Shown one piece after another: positions 1-8,391 of a stretch of 48,485 bases of DNA. The stretch's first letter is position 1. Every line of letters begins with the position of its first letter. Under the pieces are notes generated by a model. That model saw only the letters and a program-made list of their open reading frames with translations, searched no databases and was not told the DNA's origin. The stretch lies in contig DASVDG010000118.1 of NCBI GenBank assembly GCA_036381255.1, positions 1-48,485 on the forward strand. The letters are read 5' to 3'. The position numbers and the translations under genes were made by a program. The DNA is from CALBZE01 sp036381255 (GTDB taxonomy: Bacteria > Gemmatimonadota > Gemmatimonadetes > Longimicrobiales > RSA9).

Positions 1-1
1 C

Positions 2-343
2 TTCTTCGAGGAGCAGCGCCTCACGCCCGCGTTCCTGCGCGAGGTCAGCCAGCACCAGCTCCGCGTCCTCGTCCGCGCGTTCGACGCGCTCGACCTCGAC
101 CCCGCCGTGATCGACCGCGACCGCACCGTCGACCTCGACGATGTCGCCGGGTTCCTCGCGCTCCGCTCGCCCCACGCCGGCGAGCTGCAACGCATGCTCC
201 GCGAACGCGGCGTGCTCACCGACCACCGCGGCGACGTGCTCCGGCTCGGGCCGGCGCCGTACTTGAGCGACGCGCAGTTGGAGGAGGCGGTGGGGGTGGT
301 GGGGGAGGTGGTGGGGGGATCGGCTGAGATCCAACGCGCGTGA
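2..343 (+). CDS. kynU: Kynureninase C-terminal part (5' end outside window)
   Basis: The frame is open from base 2 and ends at TGA 341-343, giving about 113 residues of the C-terminus. The stretch GGFLALRSP-like (seen as AGFLALRSPHAGEL) followed by RGVLTDHRGDVLRLGPAPYL and SDAQL is typical of the small C-terminal domain of kynureninase. That PLP-dependent fold-type I hydrolase cleaves L-kynurenine to anthranilate and alanine. The PLP lysine and most of the enzyme lie upstream, so catalytic residues cannot be checked. An internal GTG at 107 is not the true start because the reading frame continues unbroken to its left. The cas3 gene begins 69 bp downstream; there is no sign of functional linkage. 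A related aminotransferase class V protein is the main alternative. Confidence 0.6.
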   Translation, partial: FFEEQRLTPAFLREVSQHQLRVLVRAFDALDLDPAVIDRDRTVDLDDVAGFLALRSPHAGELQRMLRERGVLTDHRGDVLRLGPAPYLSDAQLEEAVGVVGEVVGGSAEIQRA

Positions 344-412
344 CTCTTCCTGAAAGAATTGCCCGGAGCCAGCAGGTACCTGGTCCGGTCCGGTTGAGAA
401 GCGGTTACGCCT

Positions 413-2686
413 ATGCGAACGATCGACACGCCCCCTTCCGACCGTAGGCGCTCCGATGCGCTCGGCGGCGTTTACGCGCACACTGTGCCGGGCGCGCCTG
501 AACAGGCCTGGGAGCCGCTTGCAGACCACCTGCGGAATGTCGCCGAACTGGCCCAGACGTTCGCAGATGCTTTCCAATCAGGAGATTGGGGATACATCAC
601 GGGCCTTTGGCACGATCTCGGCAAGTACCGACCCGAATTCCAGGCGCGCCTCCGCGGCGAGCGCATTCACGCGCCGCACTCGGGTGTCGGTGCGGCGCTT
701 GCCGCGTCCCGGGGTGGCCTAGGCATGGCAGTAGCGTTCGCCATCGCCGGCCATCACACGGGACTCGCCAACCGCGCCGCACAAGGCGACTCCGACGCGC
801 GCCCGCTCCGTGAACGGATCGCGGAGAACGCGCCGACGCTGAAACGATTGCGGCAATTGATCCCTCGAGAGCTGATCGACTATCCCCTGCCGCCGCCGCC
901 GGCCTACCTGATCCCGCCTTCCCGTACCGGGAGGAGCGAACGTGAATCCGCGGCGCGCCGCACGGACTTTTGGACAAGGCTCCTTTTCTCAGCCCTCATC
1001 GACGCGGACCGATTGGCAACGGAGGGCTTTTACGATCCTGCGAAGCGACGTTTCGGTCGTGATTACGATTCCCTACCCAGCCTTCGCGAACGCCTCGAAG
1101 CGTATCTCGACCGTTTCCACCCGGATACGCCGGTCAACCGGATTCGCGCGGAGATCCTCCAGGCATGTCGCACGAGGGCAGACCAGCCGACGGGAATCTT
1201 CACGCTTACCGTACCGACCGGAGGGGGGAAGACGCTCTCCTCATTGGCGTTCGCGTTGCGACACGCCGAAAAGCACGGCCTGCGCCGCGTCATCGTCGTC
1301 GTCCCCTACACCACCATCCTCGAGCAGAATGCTCGTGTCTACCGTGATGCCTTAGGCGACCACAATGTCATCGAGCACCACAGCAATATCGACGAGGCCG
1401 GGCGCCTTGAACATGATACCGAGGCCGAAATTCGACGGCAGCTCGCGTGCGAGAACTGGGATGCGCCCATCATCGTTACGACCAACGTGCAGTTCTTCGA
1501 GAGCCTCTTCTCCAATCTTCCGTCGCGCTGTCGGAAGCTGCACAATATTGTACGTAGCGTGATCCTTATCGACGAGGCCCAGACCCTCCCCGTCCGCTTC
1601 CTCAACAGCGCCCTCGACGCGATGAGGGAGCTGGCGGCCCATTACGGCTGCTCGTTTGTCCTGATGACGGCCACACAGCCGGCCCTCGCCCGTCGCGATA
1701 GCCTGCCCTGCGGCCTGGAGAACTCCGACGAGATCGTTCCCGACACACGTGGCCTTGCCCGCGCACTCGACCGCGTGCGCGTCCATTGGCCGGACCCCGA
1801 TGCACCGCCCGTCGGCTACGATGAACTGGCCGCACGCATCGCCGACCACGAACGCGTGCTGGCCATCGTGCACCGCAGACGCGACGCCCGTGAGCTCGCC
1901 CAGAAACTCCCGCCCGACCACCGATTCCACCTCTCGGCGCTCATGTGCCCGGCCCACCGGCTCAAGACACTGTCAGTGGTCCGTGACAGATTGTCCGCGG
2001 GAAAACCATGCCGCCTCGTCGCCACTCAGCTCGTCGAGGCAGGCGTCGACATTGATTTCCCCGTGGTCTACCGGGCGCTCGCGGGGCTCGACAGTCTGGC
2101 CCAGGCAGCCGGCCGCTGCAATCGAGAGGGTCGCCTGATGGTTAGGGGGCGAGCTGAAAAAGGGGACTTCTTCGTCTTTCGCGCGGAAACCACACCGCCG
2201 CCCGGCACCCTGCTCAAGGGGCTCGAGTCGACGGAAGCGCTCCTCGGCAGATACGGCCCTCGCCTGAGCTTCACGGATCCCGATATGCTCGAGGAGTACT
2301 TCCGTATCCTTTATGCCAAGTGCGAAACCGACCCCGAAGGCGTACAGATTGAGCGCGCACAATTCAACTTCGCTAACGTCGCGCGAAAGGTTCGCTTGAT
2401 CGAAGATGGCTACTCCCAACCAGTCGTCGTGCCCTGGAGAGACGCCCACAAACGGGTCCGGGCGTTCGAGTCTGCACCGAGTCGAGAAACACAGCGCGCG
2501 CTGCAGCCCTTCCTCGTTCAAATCTCGGAGGTCGACCTGGAGCGGCTAAAGAGCCTCGGCGCCGTCGAGCGCCTGCGCGATTCCGTTCACGTCCTGACTC
2601 CGTCGTTCGAACACCTCTACCACGAGGAATGGGGGCTCGTAGTCGACGAGGATGCGCTTCCGAATCCCGAAGCGCTGATCGGATGA
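413..2686 (+). CDS. cas3: CRISPR-associated helicase/nuclease Cas3 (HD-helicase fusion, type I-C)
   Basis: Cas3 is the nuclease-helicase recruited by Cascade to degrade target DNA. The 757-residue protein has an N-terminal HD domain, with the HD pair in LWHDLGK at residues 67-68 and further histidines in PHSG and AGHHTG. A superfamily 2 helicase follows: Walker A in VPTGGGKT near residue 269, the DEAQ box in ILIDEAQ near residue 386, motif III MTATQP, and motif VI QAAGRCNREG near residue 564. Length and order fit the type I-C/I-U style HD-helicase Cas3. All motifs are intact, so the enzyme should be active. The start ATG at 413 has only a weak Shine-Dalgarno. The gene is separated from cas5c by 307 bp, unlike the tight spacing usual in this operon type; that gap carries the crRNA-like element described below. 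Confidence 0.95.
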   Translation: MRTIDTPPSDRRRSDALGGVYAHTVPGAPEQAWEPLADHLRNVAELAQTFADAFQSGDWGYITGLWHDLGKYRPEFQARLRGERIHAPHSGVGAALAASRGGLGMAVAFAIAGHHTGLANRAAQGDSDARPLRERIAENAPTLKRLRQLIPRELIDYPLPPPPAYLIPPSRTGRSERESAARRTDFWTRLLFSALIDADRLATEGFYDPAKRRFGRDYDSLPSLRERLEAYLDRFHPDTPVNRIRAEILQACRTRADQPTGIFTLTVPTGGGKTLSSLAFALRHAEKHGLRRVIVVVPYTTILEQNARVYRDALGDHNVIEHHSNIDEAGRLEHDTEAEIRRQLACENWDAPIIVTTNVQFFESLFSNLPSRCRKLHNIVRSVILIDEAQTLPVRFLNSALDAMRELAAHYGCSFVLMTATQPALARRDSLPCGLENSDEIVPDTRGLARALDRVRVHWPDPDAPPVGYDELAARIADHERVLAIVHRRRDARELAQKLPPDHRFHLSALMCPAHRLKTLSVVRDRLSAGKPCRLVATQLVEAGVDIDFPVVYRALAGLDSLAQAAGRCNREGRLMVRGRAEKGDFFVFRAETTPPPGTLLKGLESTEALLGRYGPRLSFTDPDMLEEYFRILYAKCETDPEGVQIERAQFNFANVARKVRLIEDGYSQPVVVPWRDAHKRVRAFESAPSRETQRALQPFLVQISEVDLERLKSLGAVERLRDSVHVLTPSFEHLYHEEWGLVVDEDALPNPEALIG

Positions 2687-2690
2687 ACGA

Positions 2691-2715
2691 ACGCAGCCGC
2701 ACAAGGCGGCTGCGT
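2691..2715 (-). terminator. Hairpin ending the crRNA-like RNA (or cas3 transcript)
   Basis: Bases 2691-2700 and 2706-2715 form a perfect 10-bp, GC-rich stem with a 5-nt loop, five bases after the cas3 stop codon. On the minus strand it is followed by TCGTTC, a poor U tract. It lies 21 nt beyond the repeat, a good place to end a short crRNA-like transcript, and it could also terminate cas3 from the other side. Confidence 0.65.
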
Positions 2716-2736
2716 CGTGTGTGTCACCAAAATACT

Positions 2737-2768
2737 GTTTCAATCCACTGGGTTGCCTATACCCAGAC
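2737..2768 (-). CRISPR. Solitary type I-C CRISPR repeat (not an array)
   Basis: The unit is exactly 32 nt, the usual type I-C repeat length. Read on the minus strand it starts GTC and ends GTGGATTGAAAC, matching the conserved ends of I-C repeats, including the handle that Cas5d leaves on mature crRNA. The inner part forms a 6-bp stem (2748-2753 with 2761-2766) with a 7-nt loop, so Cas5c could still recognise and cut it. No second copy occurs within several hundred bases on either side. Confidence 0.8.
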
Positions 2769-2941
2769 TCTAACGGGCAGGGTCGCGCTACTGAACTGCC
2801 GAGGCCTCGCACCGCCGGTACTGCGACGGAGGCAGAATGCGAACGCCCTCGTGGGCATCCAGCTCGTGCCGCTTGGCCGAACGGGATCGTGCCGGGCCTT
2901 CCCGACGGCGAACGAAACTATTGCATCTCGTAGCGGAACGA

Positions 2942-2960
2942 TTCAGTATATTGGTATAGC
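2942..2960 (+). promoter_or_regulatory. cas5c promoter core overlapped by the crRNA-like target (TTC PAM plus seed)
   Basis: TATATT (2947-2952) and an extended -10-like TGGTATAGC (2952-2960) lie 34-47 bp before the cas5c start; TTGCAT (2921-2926) is a possible but widely spaced -35. The PAM TTC (2942-2944) and the seed target (2945-2955) sit directly on these -10-like boxes, so a bound Cascade would cover the promoter. The exact transcription start cannot be set from sequence. Confidence 0.55.
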
Positions 2961-2993
2961 TGCTCGTAATCACCCGCAAGGATGAGGGGCATC

Positions 2994-3662
2994 ATGACAC
3001 CTCCTCGCAGCCCCACGCTCTCCGTCCGAGCCCGCGGACCGCTGGCCGCGTTTACCAATCCGGCGCTAAAGGTCGAACGCGTTACCTACCCAGCCATGAC
3101 GCCGTCGGCGGCACGCGGATTGCTCGAAGCGATCCTGTGGAAGCCCGCGATCCAGTGGCGCATCGAGCGCATCCGCGTACTTAGGCCGATCCGCTTCATA
3201 TCGTTTCGGCGCAACGAAGTGAACAGCAAGGCGGTCACGCCAAGCGCTGCCGTCATCCGCGACGGCGGGCCCGTCACCGCGTTCTTCGCGGACGAGGATC
3301 GATCCCAGCGGAATACCGTGGCCCTCCGCGACGTCGACTACGTTATCGAAGCGCACATCGTGCTCACCGACCGCGCTGGCCCCGACGACAATCTGACGAA
3401 GTTCGTGGACATGTTCCGCCGCCGCGTCGAGCGCGGGCAGCACTTCCACCAGCCGTACCTGGGCTGTCGCGAGTTCGTGGCCGACGTGCTTCCCGCGGAT
3501 GGCGCACCACCGCCCATCTCTGAAACCCGCCCGCTCGGCCGGATGCTCTGGGGCATCGAGTACTCGCCTCGCGGCAACTGCCCCCACTTCTTCGATGCCG
3601 AGCTTCGCGATGGAATTCTGCATGTCCCTCTGAATCCACCGACCCAGGGAGGCGACCGATGA
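2994..3662 (+). CDS. cas5c: Type I-C Cascade subunit Cas5c/Cas5d (crRNA-processing)
   Basis: In type I-C, Cas5 replaces Cas6: it cuts pre-crRNA at the repeat and stays on the 5' handle in Cascade. The sequence shows the family signature AFTNPALKVERVTYPAMTP, then SAARGLLEAILWKPAIQW and the RPIRFISFRRNEVNSK block; the N-terminal RAMP fold is complete. The 222-residue length is normal. ATG 2994 is preferred over ATG 2982 because GAGGGG (2984-2989) sits 4 bases before it, while 2982 abuts its own AAGG. The stop overlaps the cas8c start (ATGA), so the two are translationally coupled. Keeping an intact Cas5 matters because the only repeat left in the window is the regulatory one. Confidence 0.93.
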   Translation: MTPPRSPTLSVRARGPLAAFTNPALKVERVTYPAMTPSAARGLLEAILWKPAIQWRIERIRVLRPIRFISFRRNEVNSKAVTPSAAVIRDGGPVTAFFADEDRSQRNTVALRDVDYVIEAHIVLTDRAGPDDNLTKFVDMFRRRVERGQHFHQPYLGCREFVADVLPADGAPPPISETRPLGRMLWGIEYSPRGNCPHFFDAELRDGILHVPLNPPTQGGDR

Positions 3663-5524
3663 TCCTCGAAGCGCTGTACGACTTGGCGGTGCGCGAGGAG
3701 TTGCTGGGCGACCCGGACTACGAGCTCAAACCGGTGGCCTGGCTTGTCCGGGTCGATGACGGCGGTCGGCTCCTGGGGATCGAGGGAACTCACGGAAAGG
3801 TGGAGCAAGGTGGTGAGCGGAAGAAGCGGCCACAGCCGAAGAGCATGGCCGTTCCCCGACAACCCATACGGACGAGCGGCGATCTCGCGTTCTTCCTCTG
3901 TGACAAAGCAGAATACGCCCTCGGAATCGACCCCGAGCCCGATCCCGAGAAGCGGCGTTCACCCGAGAAGCTGGCGGCGCGTTTTGCCTTGTTCCGGTCT
4001 CGGGTCGCGACGTGCCTCGACGCGACTGCAGATCCGGGCATCCGCGCTGTTGCGCAACTTCTCGAGCGGATCGCGGACGGCGCCGAAACCATTACGCTGC
4101 CGGTGGGTTCCGCTCCAAATGACCTCTTTGCGTTCGTATACGCACCGGATGTCGATCGACCCGTCCACGACCGCCCCGCCGTGCGCGCCTACTGGAAGGC
4201 CGAACGCAGGGCAGACACGAAAGTATCTGAATCCGGCGCACTGTGCATGGTGACTGGTGAGCCTGCCGGGTCCGCCGCCAACTTCCCACTCCTGAAAAAG
4301 GTACCTGGTGGGACGCCGAGCGGCGTGTCACTCGTCTCTTTCAACGCAAATGCCTTCGAGTCCCATGGCTGGCGCGGCAATGCGAACGCGCCCATCTCGC
4401 GCAGTGCTGCAGAAGCGATCGCTACGGCGCTGAATCGACTACTCCACCCCGCGTTCCCCGATCCTCGTCAGGGGCACTCCGGTGGAACGCTTCCGCGCCG
4501 CCACTTTCGCCTCAGCGCGGATTCCGTGGTGTGCTTCTGGGCATCGGATCGAGGCGCGGACGATTTCGTCGATGATTTCGCCGCGATCTTCAATCCTTCC
4601 GACGATGCCGAGCCGGTAAGCGAGGTATACCGATCGCTTTGGCGAGGCCGGCGGGTAGAAATTGTGGATGCCTCGCGGTTCTACGCTTTGACTCTCACGG
4701 GAACCCAAGGCCGGGCGATCATCCGCGACTGGTTCGAATCGAGCGTCGCAGACGTCGCCAACAGTCTCGCCGATTACTTTGCCGATATCGATATTGTTCG
4801 CAATTCGGCCGATGATGACGCGCCGCCCCTCGCCTTGCGCGTGCTCCTGGCCGCGCTCGCCCCGATCAGCCGCAACGACGCCGTGCCCGCGCCGTTGGCG
4901 ACGCATTTCGTACATGCCGCGCTCCGCGGCGCACCCTTCCCCATCGCCGTGCTTCAGAAGGCGATCGAGCGCTCCCGCGCCGAGATCGGCCGAAACACTC
5001 CGTCGGATCGCCTGCGCCGAGATGCTCGCGCGGCGCTGATCAAAGCCGTCCTCCACCGCAACTTCCAACACGAGGAGCTGACCCCAGCCATGGACCCGAC
5101 CAACACGGAACCCGGTTACCTTCTCGGCCGCCTCATGGCCGTGCTCGAGCGCCTCCAGCAGGCGGCGCTAGGCATGGGTGTCAACGCTACGGTCGTGGAC
5201 CGATTCTTCGGCGCGGCCTCGGCGACGCCGCAGGCCGTCTTCCCGCGCCTGCTGAAGAACGCTCGGCACCACGCCAGAAAGGCCGGTGATGAAGCGGCCA
5301 CGAGTGGGCTCGCCCGCTGGCTGGAGCGGGAGATCGATGACATCCTCGCGCCACTCGGCGTGAAGGAGCACCGGCAGGGCGTGCCGTTCACCGGCTTCCC
5401 CGCGCATCTGTCGTTGGAGCAGCAGGGGCTCTTTGTCCTCGGCTATCACCAGCAGCGCCACTGGTTGCGCATGAGCAAGCAGGACCGAGAGCGCGCTATG
5501 GCCATCGCTGCCGAGGCCAGTTAG
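3659..5524 (+). CDS. cas8c: Type I-C Cascade large subunit Cas8c (Csd1)
   Basis: Cas8c reads the PAM and nucleates Cascade binding. The 621-residue protein begins ILEALYDLAVREELLGDPDY, has the family block CMVTGEPAG followed by GGTPSGVSLVSFNANAFESHGW near residues 200-245, and the late segment PEYLLGRLMAVLE-like (seen as TEPGYLLGRLMAVLERLQ). It ends with the HLSLEQQGLFVLGYHQQRHW region that is conserved in Csd1; the Csd1 C-terminus also supplies the small-subunit Cas11 through internal initiation in other systems, which cannot be seen here directly. The start at 3659 overlaps the cas5c stop and has GGGAGG upstream. No truncation is visible. Confidence 0.94.
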   Translation: MILEALYDLAVREELLGDPDYELKPVAWLVRVDDGGRLLGIEGTHGKVEQGGERKKRPQPKSMAVPRQPIRTSGDLAFFLCDKAEYALGIDPEPDPEKRRSPEKLAARFALFRSRVATCLDATADPGIRAVAQLLERIADGAETITLPVGSAPNDLFAFVYAPDVDRPVHDRPAVRAYWKAERRADTKVSESGALCMVTGEPAGSAANFPLLKKVPGGTPSGVSLVSFNANAFESHGWRGNANAPISRSAAEAIATALNRLLHPAFPDPRQGHSGGTLPRRHFRLSADSVVCFWASDRGADDFVDDFAAIFNPSDDAEPVSEVYRSLWRGRRVEIVDASRFYALTLTGTQGRAIIRDWFESSVADVANSLADYFADIDIVRNSADDDAPPLALRVLLAALAPISRNDAVPAPLATHFVHAALRGAPFPIAVLQKAIERSRAEIGRNTPSDRLRRDARAALIKAVLHRNFQHEELTPAMDPTNTEPGYLLGRLMAVLERLQQAALGMGVNATVVDRFFGAASATPQAVFPRLLKNARHHARKAGDEAATSGLARWLEREIDDILAPLGVKEHRQGVPFTGFPAHLSLEQQGLFVLGYHQQRHWLRMSKQDRERAMAIAAEAS

Positions 5525-5586
5525 CGCGCGCGACCGCAACGACGTTCCCGATCGAACCGAAACCTCTCACGAATGGAGCCGACCCC

Positions 5587-6495
5587 ATGAGCACGACAAC
5601 GGCTGCACCCCCGATCGACCGACGCTACGATTTCGTCCTGCTGTTCGATGTCGTCAACGGCAACCCCAATGGCGACCCGGACGCGGGGAACGCGCCTCGT
5701 ATCGATCCGGAAACCGGGCACGGCCTGGTCACCGACGTCGCCCTCAAACGCAAGATCCGCAATTTCATCGCGCTCGTGAAGGCGGACCCGGCCACGGGAG
5801 CGCCTGAGCCCGGCTATGACATCTACGTCAAGGAGAAGGCAATCCTGAATCAGCAGCACAAGCGTGCTTATGATGCGCTGGGACTCAAGGTCGATGCGAA
5901 GGGAAGGGACAAGGCGAGCAACGCAGAGAGGGCCCGAGATTGGATGTGCCAGACGTTCTTCGATATCCGGATGTTCGGTGCCGTGATGACGACGGACATC
6001 AACGCCGGCCAGGTGCGCGGGCCCGTACAGATCGCATTCGCACGCTCAATCGACCCGATTACCTCGTTGGAGCAGTCGATTACGCGTATGGCCGTGACGA
6101 CGGATCGGGAGGCCGAGCAGCAAGAAGGCGGCAACCGGACGATGGGACGGAAGGAGATTGTTCCCTACGCCCTCTATCGTGCTCACGGCTTCGTCTCCCC
6201 GTTCCTGGCTCGCCAGACGGGTTTCTCGGGCGACGACCTCGCACTCCTCTGGCAGGCACTCGTCCAGATGTTTGAGATCGACCGCTCCGCGGCGCGCGGA
6301 GAGATGGCCACGCGTAGACTCTACGTCTTTGAGCACGACAACGCCCTCGGCCAAGCGCCGGCGCACCGGCTCTTCGACCGGATCCGTATCACGAGGCGCG
6401 ACGACACGCGACCGCCACGATCCTTCGAAGATTACACTATCGAGGTGGATGAGAGCGACCTTCCACCCGGCGTGCAGCTTCACAAGCATCTGTAG
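5587..6495 (+). CDS. cas7c: Type I-C Cascade backbone subunit Cas7c (Csd2)
   Basis: Cas7c polymerises along the crRNA and displaces every sixth base. The 302-residue protein starts with the strongly conserved RYDFVLLFDVVNGNPNGDPD and carries DVALKRKIRNFI and the MFGAVM segment. It then has the central VRGPVQIAFARSIDPI block, followed by ITRMAVT and the GRKEIVPYALYRAHGFVSP region. GGAG precedes ATG 5587. The gap from cas8c is 62 bp and the stop is 7 bp before the cas4 remnant. Full length, no lesion seen. Confidence 0.95.
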   Translation: MSTTTAAPPIDRRYDFVLLFDVVNGNPNGDPDAGNAPRIDPETGHGLVTDVALKRKIRNFIALVKADPATGAPEPGYDIYVKEKAILNQQHKRAYDALGLKVDAKGRDKASNAERARDWMCQTFFDIRMFGAVMTTDINAGQVRGPVQIAFARSIDPITSLEQSITRMAVTTDREAEQQEGGNRTMGRKEIVPYALYRAHGFVSPFLARQTGFSGDDLALLWQALVQMFEIDRSAARGEMATRRLYVFEHDNALGQAPAHRLFDRIRITRRDDTRPPRSFEDYTIEVDESDLPPGVQLHKHL

Positions 6496-6502
6496 GGCGG
6501 CC

Positions 6503-6584
6503 ATGGGCATCGAAACGGCGGGGGCAGGGGGTTACGCAGAAGACGACCTGCTCCCGCTCTCGGCCCTGCAACACCTACTGTTCT
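6503..6584 (+). pseudogene. cas4: cas4 N-terminal remnant, cut by an insertion sequence
   Basis: ATG 6503 opens a frame whose residues 11-27 read YAEDDLLPLSALQHLLF, the N-terminus of Cas4, the Fe-S exonuclease that selects PAM-bearing prespacers. Family members continue with Cys-Pro-Arg-Gln, the first cluster cysteine. Here coding stops one base into that codon, at 6584, where the IS1380-type end begins; translation then runs eight foreign residues to TGA 6608-6610. No rest of cas4 follows the insertion at 8345. The native gene order would be cas4, cas1, cas2, array, all absent, so the locus cannot acquire spacers in cis. Confidence 0.88.
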
Positions 6585-8344
6585 CCTCGGCTATTCACCA
6601 TGTCGCGTGAGTTTGCCGATTTCTGCCTTTTTTGCCGCTTGGGTCTGATCCGGGCCTTGCGGGGGTGATGTGAGGGACACGCCCCCTTTCCCCCGTCCCC
6701 GGACGGCGGCGGTTCGCCCGCTTCTCGCTCCCCGCCCGGGGGTGCTACGCCAGGGTGGGCAGGGCCTGGAGCGCGGGCGAGCCGCGGGCCGGGTGGAGCT
6801 GCACGAGCTCCTGCCAGAGGGCGTTCCATAGTGGAGCGCGCTCGGCCGCAATGACGACCGTGATCCGGCGCCCGCCCGCGAGCACGCGGCCTGCCGCCTT
6901 GAGCACGAGCGCGCGGAAGCGCTCACGACTCCAGCAGGTGGTCTTGCGACGTGCGAGGAGGAGTGCTGCCGCATGCATCAGATTCGCCGCCACGAGACTG
7001 AGGAGCAGGCGCGCCTCGTTCGCCCGGAAGCTGTCGGGCACCTCGTAGTCGGTCCGGACCCTCTCTCCCCGATAGTGCGTTTTCGGGCGCGGAGTGCTGG
7101 AGAGGTGGAGGGTGAGCGCGTTCTGCCACGCCCCGAAATCCTTCTCGGCCCCTCCCCGGCCGCGGTAGCGACGGAGCAGCGCCTCGGCGCTCTCCTCCTC
7201 GGCGCTCGCGTTGGTGACGAGAAAGAAGTGGTCGAGGAAGAGGTGCTGCTGCTCGCCGGGCCTCTCGAGCACGACCAGCACCACCCGGCGTGGCTTCTCC
7301 CAGCTCCGGGCCCGGTAGAGAAGTTCGTGGAACCAGATCCGTCCCTCGACGGGCGGGCGGCCCGGCGGGCGGCGCAGAAAGGGAGCAGCGAGCCGCTCCA
7401 GCCGGACATTCGAGCGCAGGCGGGCCACGTAGCGCATGGAGGGACGCGCCTCCAGGCCGGCGAGGAACTCGGGGCCGGGAAAGCCGGCGTCGATCCTGAG
7501 CCAGAGCCGTTCGCTCCCGGCCAGCTCTTCATCCAAGATGGGCAGAGCGAAATCGAGCGCACCGTCTGCCGTGTGCGCACTGCCCTCCCGGAGCTGCGCT
7601 CCCAGGTAGAAGCCCTCCTCATCCCGGAGCACCAGCGCGTGATAGCAGCGGCAGCGATAGTGCCCGTTGTATGCGCTCCCGGGCTGGTGGCCGTGCACCT
7701 CGATGGGCAGCGAGTCCAGGTCGAGCGTTCGCTCTCGTCGGTGCGCTCGGCCTGGCGAGAGGCAGGTCGCGCTCCCGAAGAGGACGGTGTCCAGCCCCTG
7801 CAGGTTCTCCGCCTCGCCGAGCCTCGCCTGCAGACGCGAGAGCGTGGGCTGGGAAGCGAGCCCAATGGGCTCGCGGGGCCCGGCTCCCGTGAGCGGCCGC
7901 AGACCGCGCCGGGACGAGACACTGAATCGGAGGACGGGATCGTGCCGCAGGAGATCGGCGTCGAGCTGATCCGGGTAGCCCTGGGCGTCCAGGAGGAGGC
8001 GAGTGCGGAGGAGATCCAGGAGCGGATAGGTGATCCGGCACCCGTCTCTTCGATCCACCACGTGCTCGGAGAGAAGCCCCGAAAGCCCGCTCCGGTCCAT
8101 GAGCTCGCGCAGCAGAAGCGCGCCGGCGTCGGACGTCAGCCGCTCCGGCCGGGCTTCCACCCGGAGGCTACGGTTGAATTCCGGCTGAAAAAGCGTATAC
8201 TGGGATTCACCCATGGCGTGTGCCTCGGCATGTGCTCGACAGATGAAGCTTCGCAACTCCATCTTACGGCCACACCGAGGGATGCGCCATGGGCATTTTC
8301 ATGCCCGGCTATCCTGCGACTACCCATGTAGTGAATAACCCAGG
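6585..8344 (-). mobile_element. IS1380-family insertion sequence
   Basis: The element contains one transposase on the minus strand and has imperfect terminal inverted repeats. The left end at 6585 reads CCTCGGCTATTCAC and the right end, read inward from 8344, CCTGGGTTATTCAC, 12 of 14 matching. Length is 1,760 bp, normal for IS1380. The four or five bases outside the ends (TTCT/GTTCT on the left, CTAA/CTAAC on the right) do not match, so no target duplication is kept. Either a deletion or recombination followed insertion, or one end was exchanged with another copy. That event can explain the loss of cas4-cas1-cas2 and the array. Confidence 0.82.
6745..8214 (-). CDS. IS1380-family transposase (DDE type)
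   Basis: Cut-and-paste type DDE transposase of about 489 residues. Family features seen are the N-terminal LTSDAGALLLREL block, and then YPLLDLLRTRLLLDAQGYPD with DLLRHDPVLR. The central RIDAGFPGPEFLAGLE segment carries a catalytic aspartate. Near the C-terminus is the signature RYRGRGGAEKDFGAWQNAL, which carries the acidic residue of the triad. ATG 8214 is preferred to the longer 8262 frame because GAGG lies 8 bases before it and the family starts with the GESQYTLFQPEFNRS-type segment. It appears complete and may be active. Confidence 0.9.
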   Translation of the reverse strand: MGESQYTLFQPEFNRSLRVEARPERLTSDAGALLLRELMDRSGLSGLLSEHVVDRRDGCRITYPLLDLLRTRLLLDAQGYPDQLDADLLRHDPVLRFSVSSRRGLRPLTGAGPREPIGLASQPTLSRLQARLGEAENLQGLDTVLFGSATCLSPGRAHRRERTLDLDSLPIEVHGHQPGSAYNGHYRCRCYHALVLRDEEGFYLGAQLREGSAHTADGALDFALPILDEELAGSERLWLRIDAGFPGPEFLAGLEARPSMRYVARLRSNVRLERLAAPFLRRPPGRPPVEGRIWFHELLYRARSWEKPRRVVLVVLERPGEQQHLFLDHFFLVTNASAEEESAEALLRRYRGRGGAEKDFGAWQNALTLHLSSTPRPKTHYRGERVRTDYEVPDSFRANEARLLLSLVAANLMHAAALLLARRKTTCWSRERFRALVLKAAGRVLAGGRRITVVIAAERAPLWNALWQELVQLHPARGSPALQALPTLA

Positions 8345-8391
8345 CTAACAGCAAACACTCCGCGAGAATACCACTAAGGATAGAAATGTAG

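Larger units (their letters stand above)
2691..2768 (-). ncRNA. Putative crRNA-like regulatory RNA (CreR-type) of the type I-C system
   Basis: Seen: on the minus strand a single 32-nt type I-C-like repeat (2768 to 2737) ends in GTGGATTGAAAC. A 21-nt spacer-like stretch (2736 to 2716, beginning AGTATTTTGGT) and a perfect 10-bp hairpin (2715 to 2691) follow, and there is no second repeat. The first 11 nt of the pseudo-spacer equal the plus-strand bases 2945-2955 except at position 6, and bases 2942-2944 are TTC, the type I-C PAM. Known: type I crRNAs leave every sixth base unpaired, and solitary crRNA-like RNAs (CreA, CreR) with short seed matches guide Cascade to repress toxin or cas promoters. 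Inference: this RNA lets Cascade bind and shut off its own cas5-cas8-cas7 promoter without cleavage. Its own promoter is unclear; ACTGAA at 2790-2795 read on the minus strand is a weak -35 candidate. Confidence 0.75.

Noticed and set aside
2885..2916. Possible second degenerate CRISPR repeat ending in GAACGAAAC
   Set aside because: Only the last few bases recall the repeat handle; the stem and ends do not match and it is on the opposite strand.
2629..2985. Small plus-strand ORFs in the cas3-cas5c gap as a CreT-like toxin
   Set aside because: None starts after the targeted promoter and none has a ribosome site; the target faces cas5c directly.
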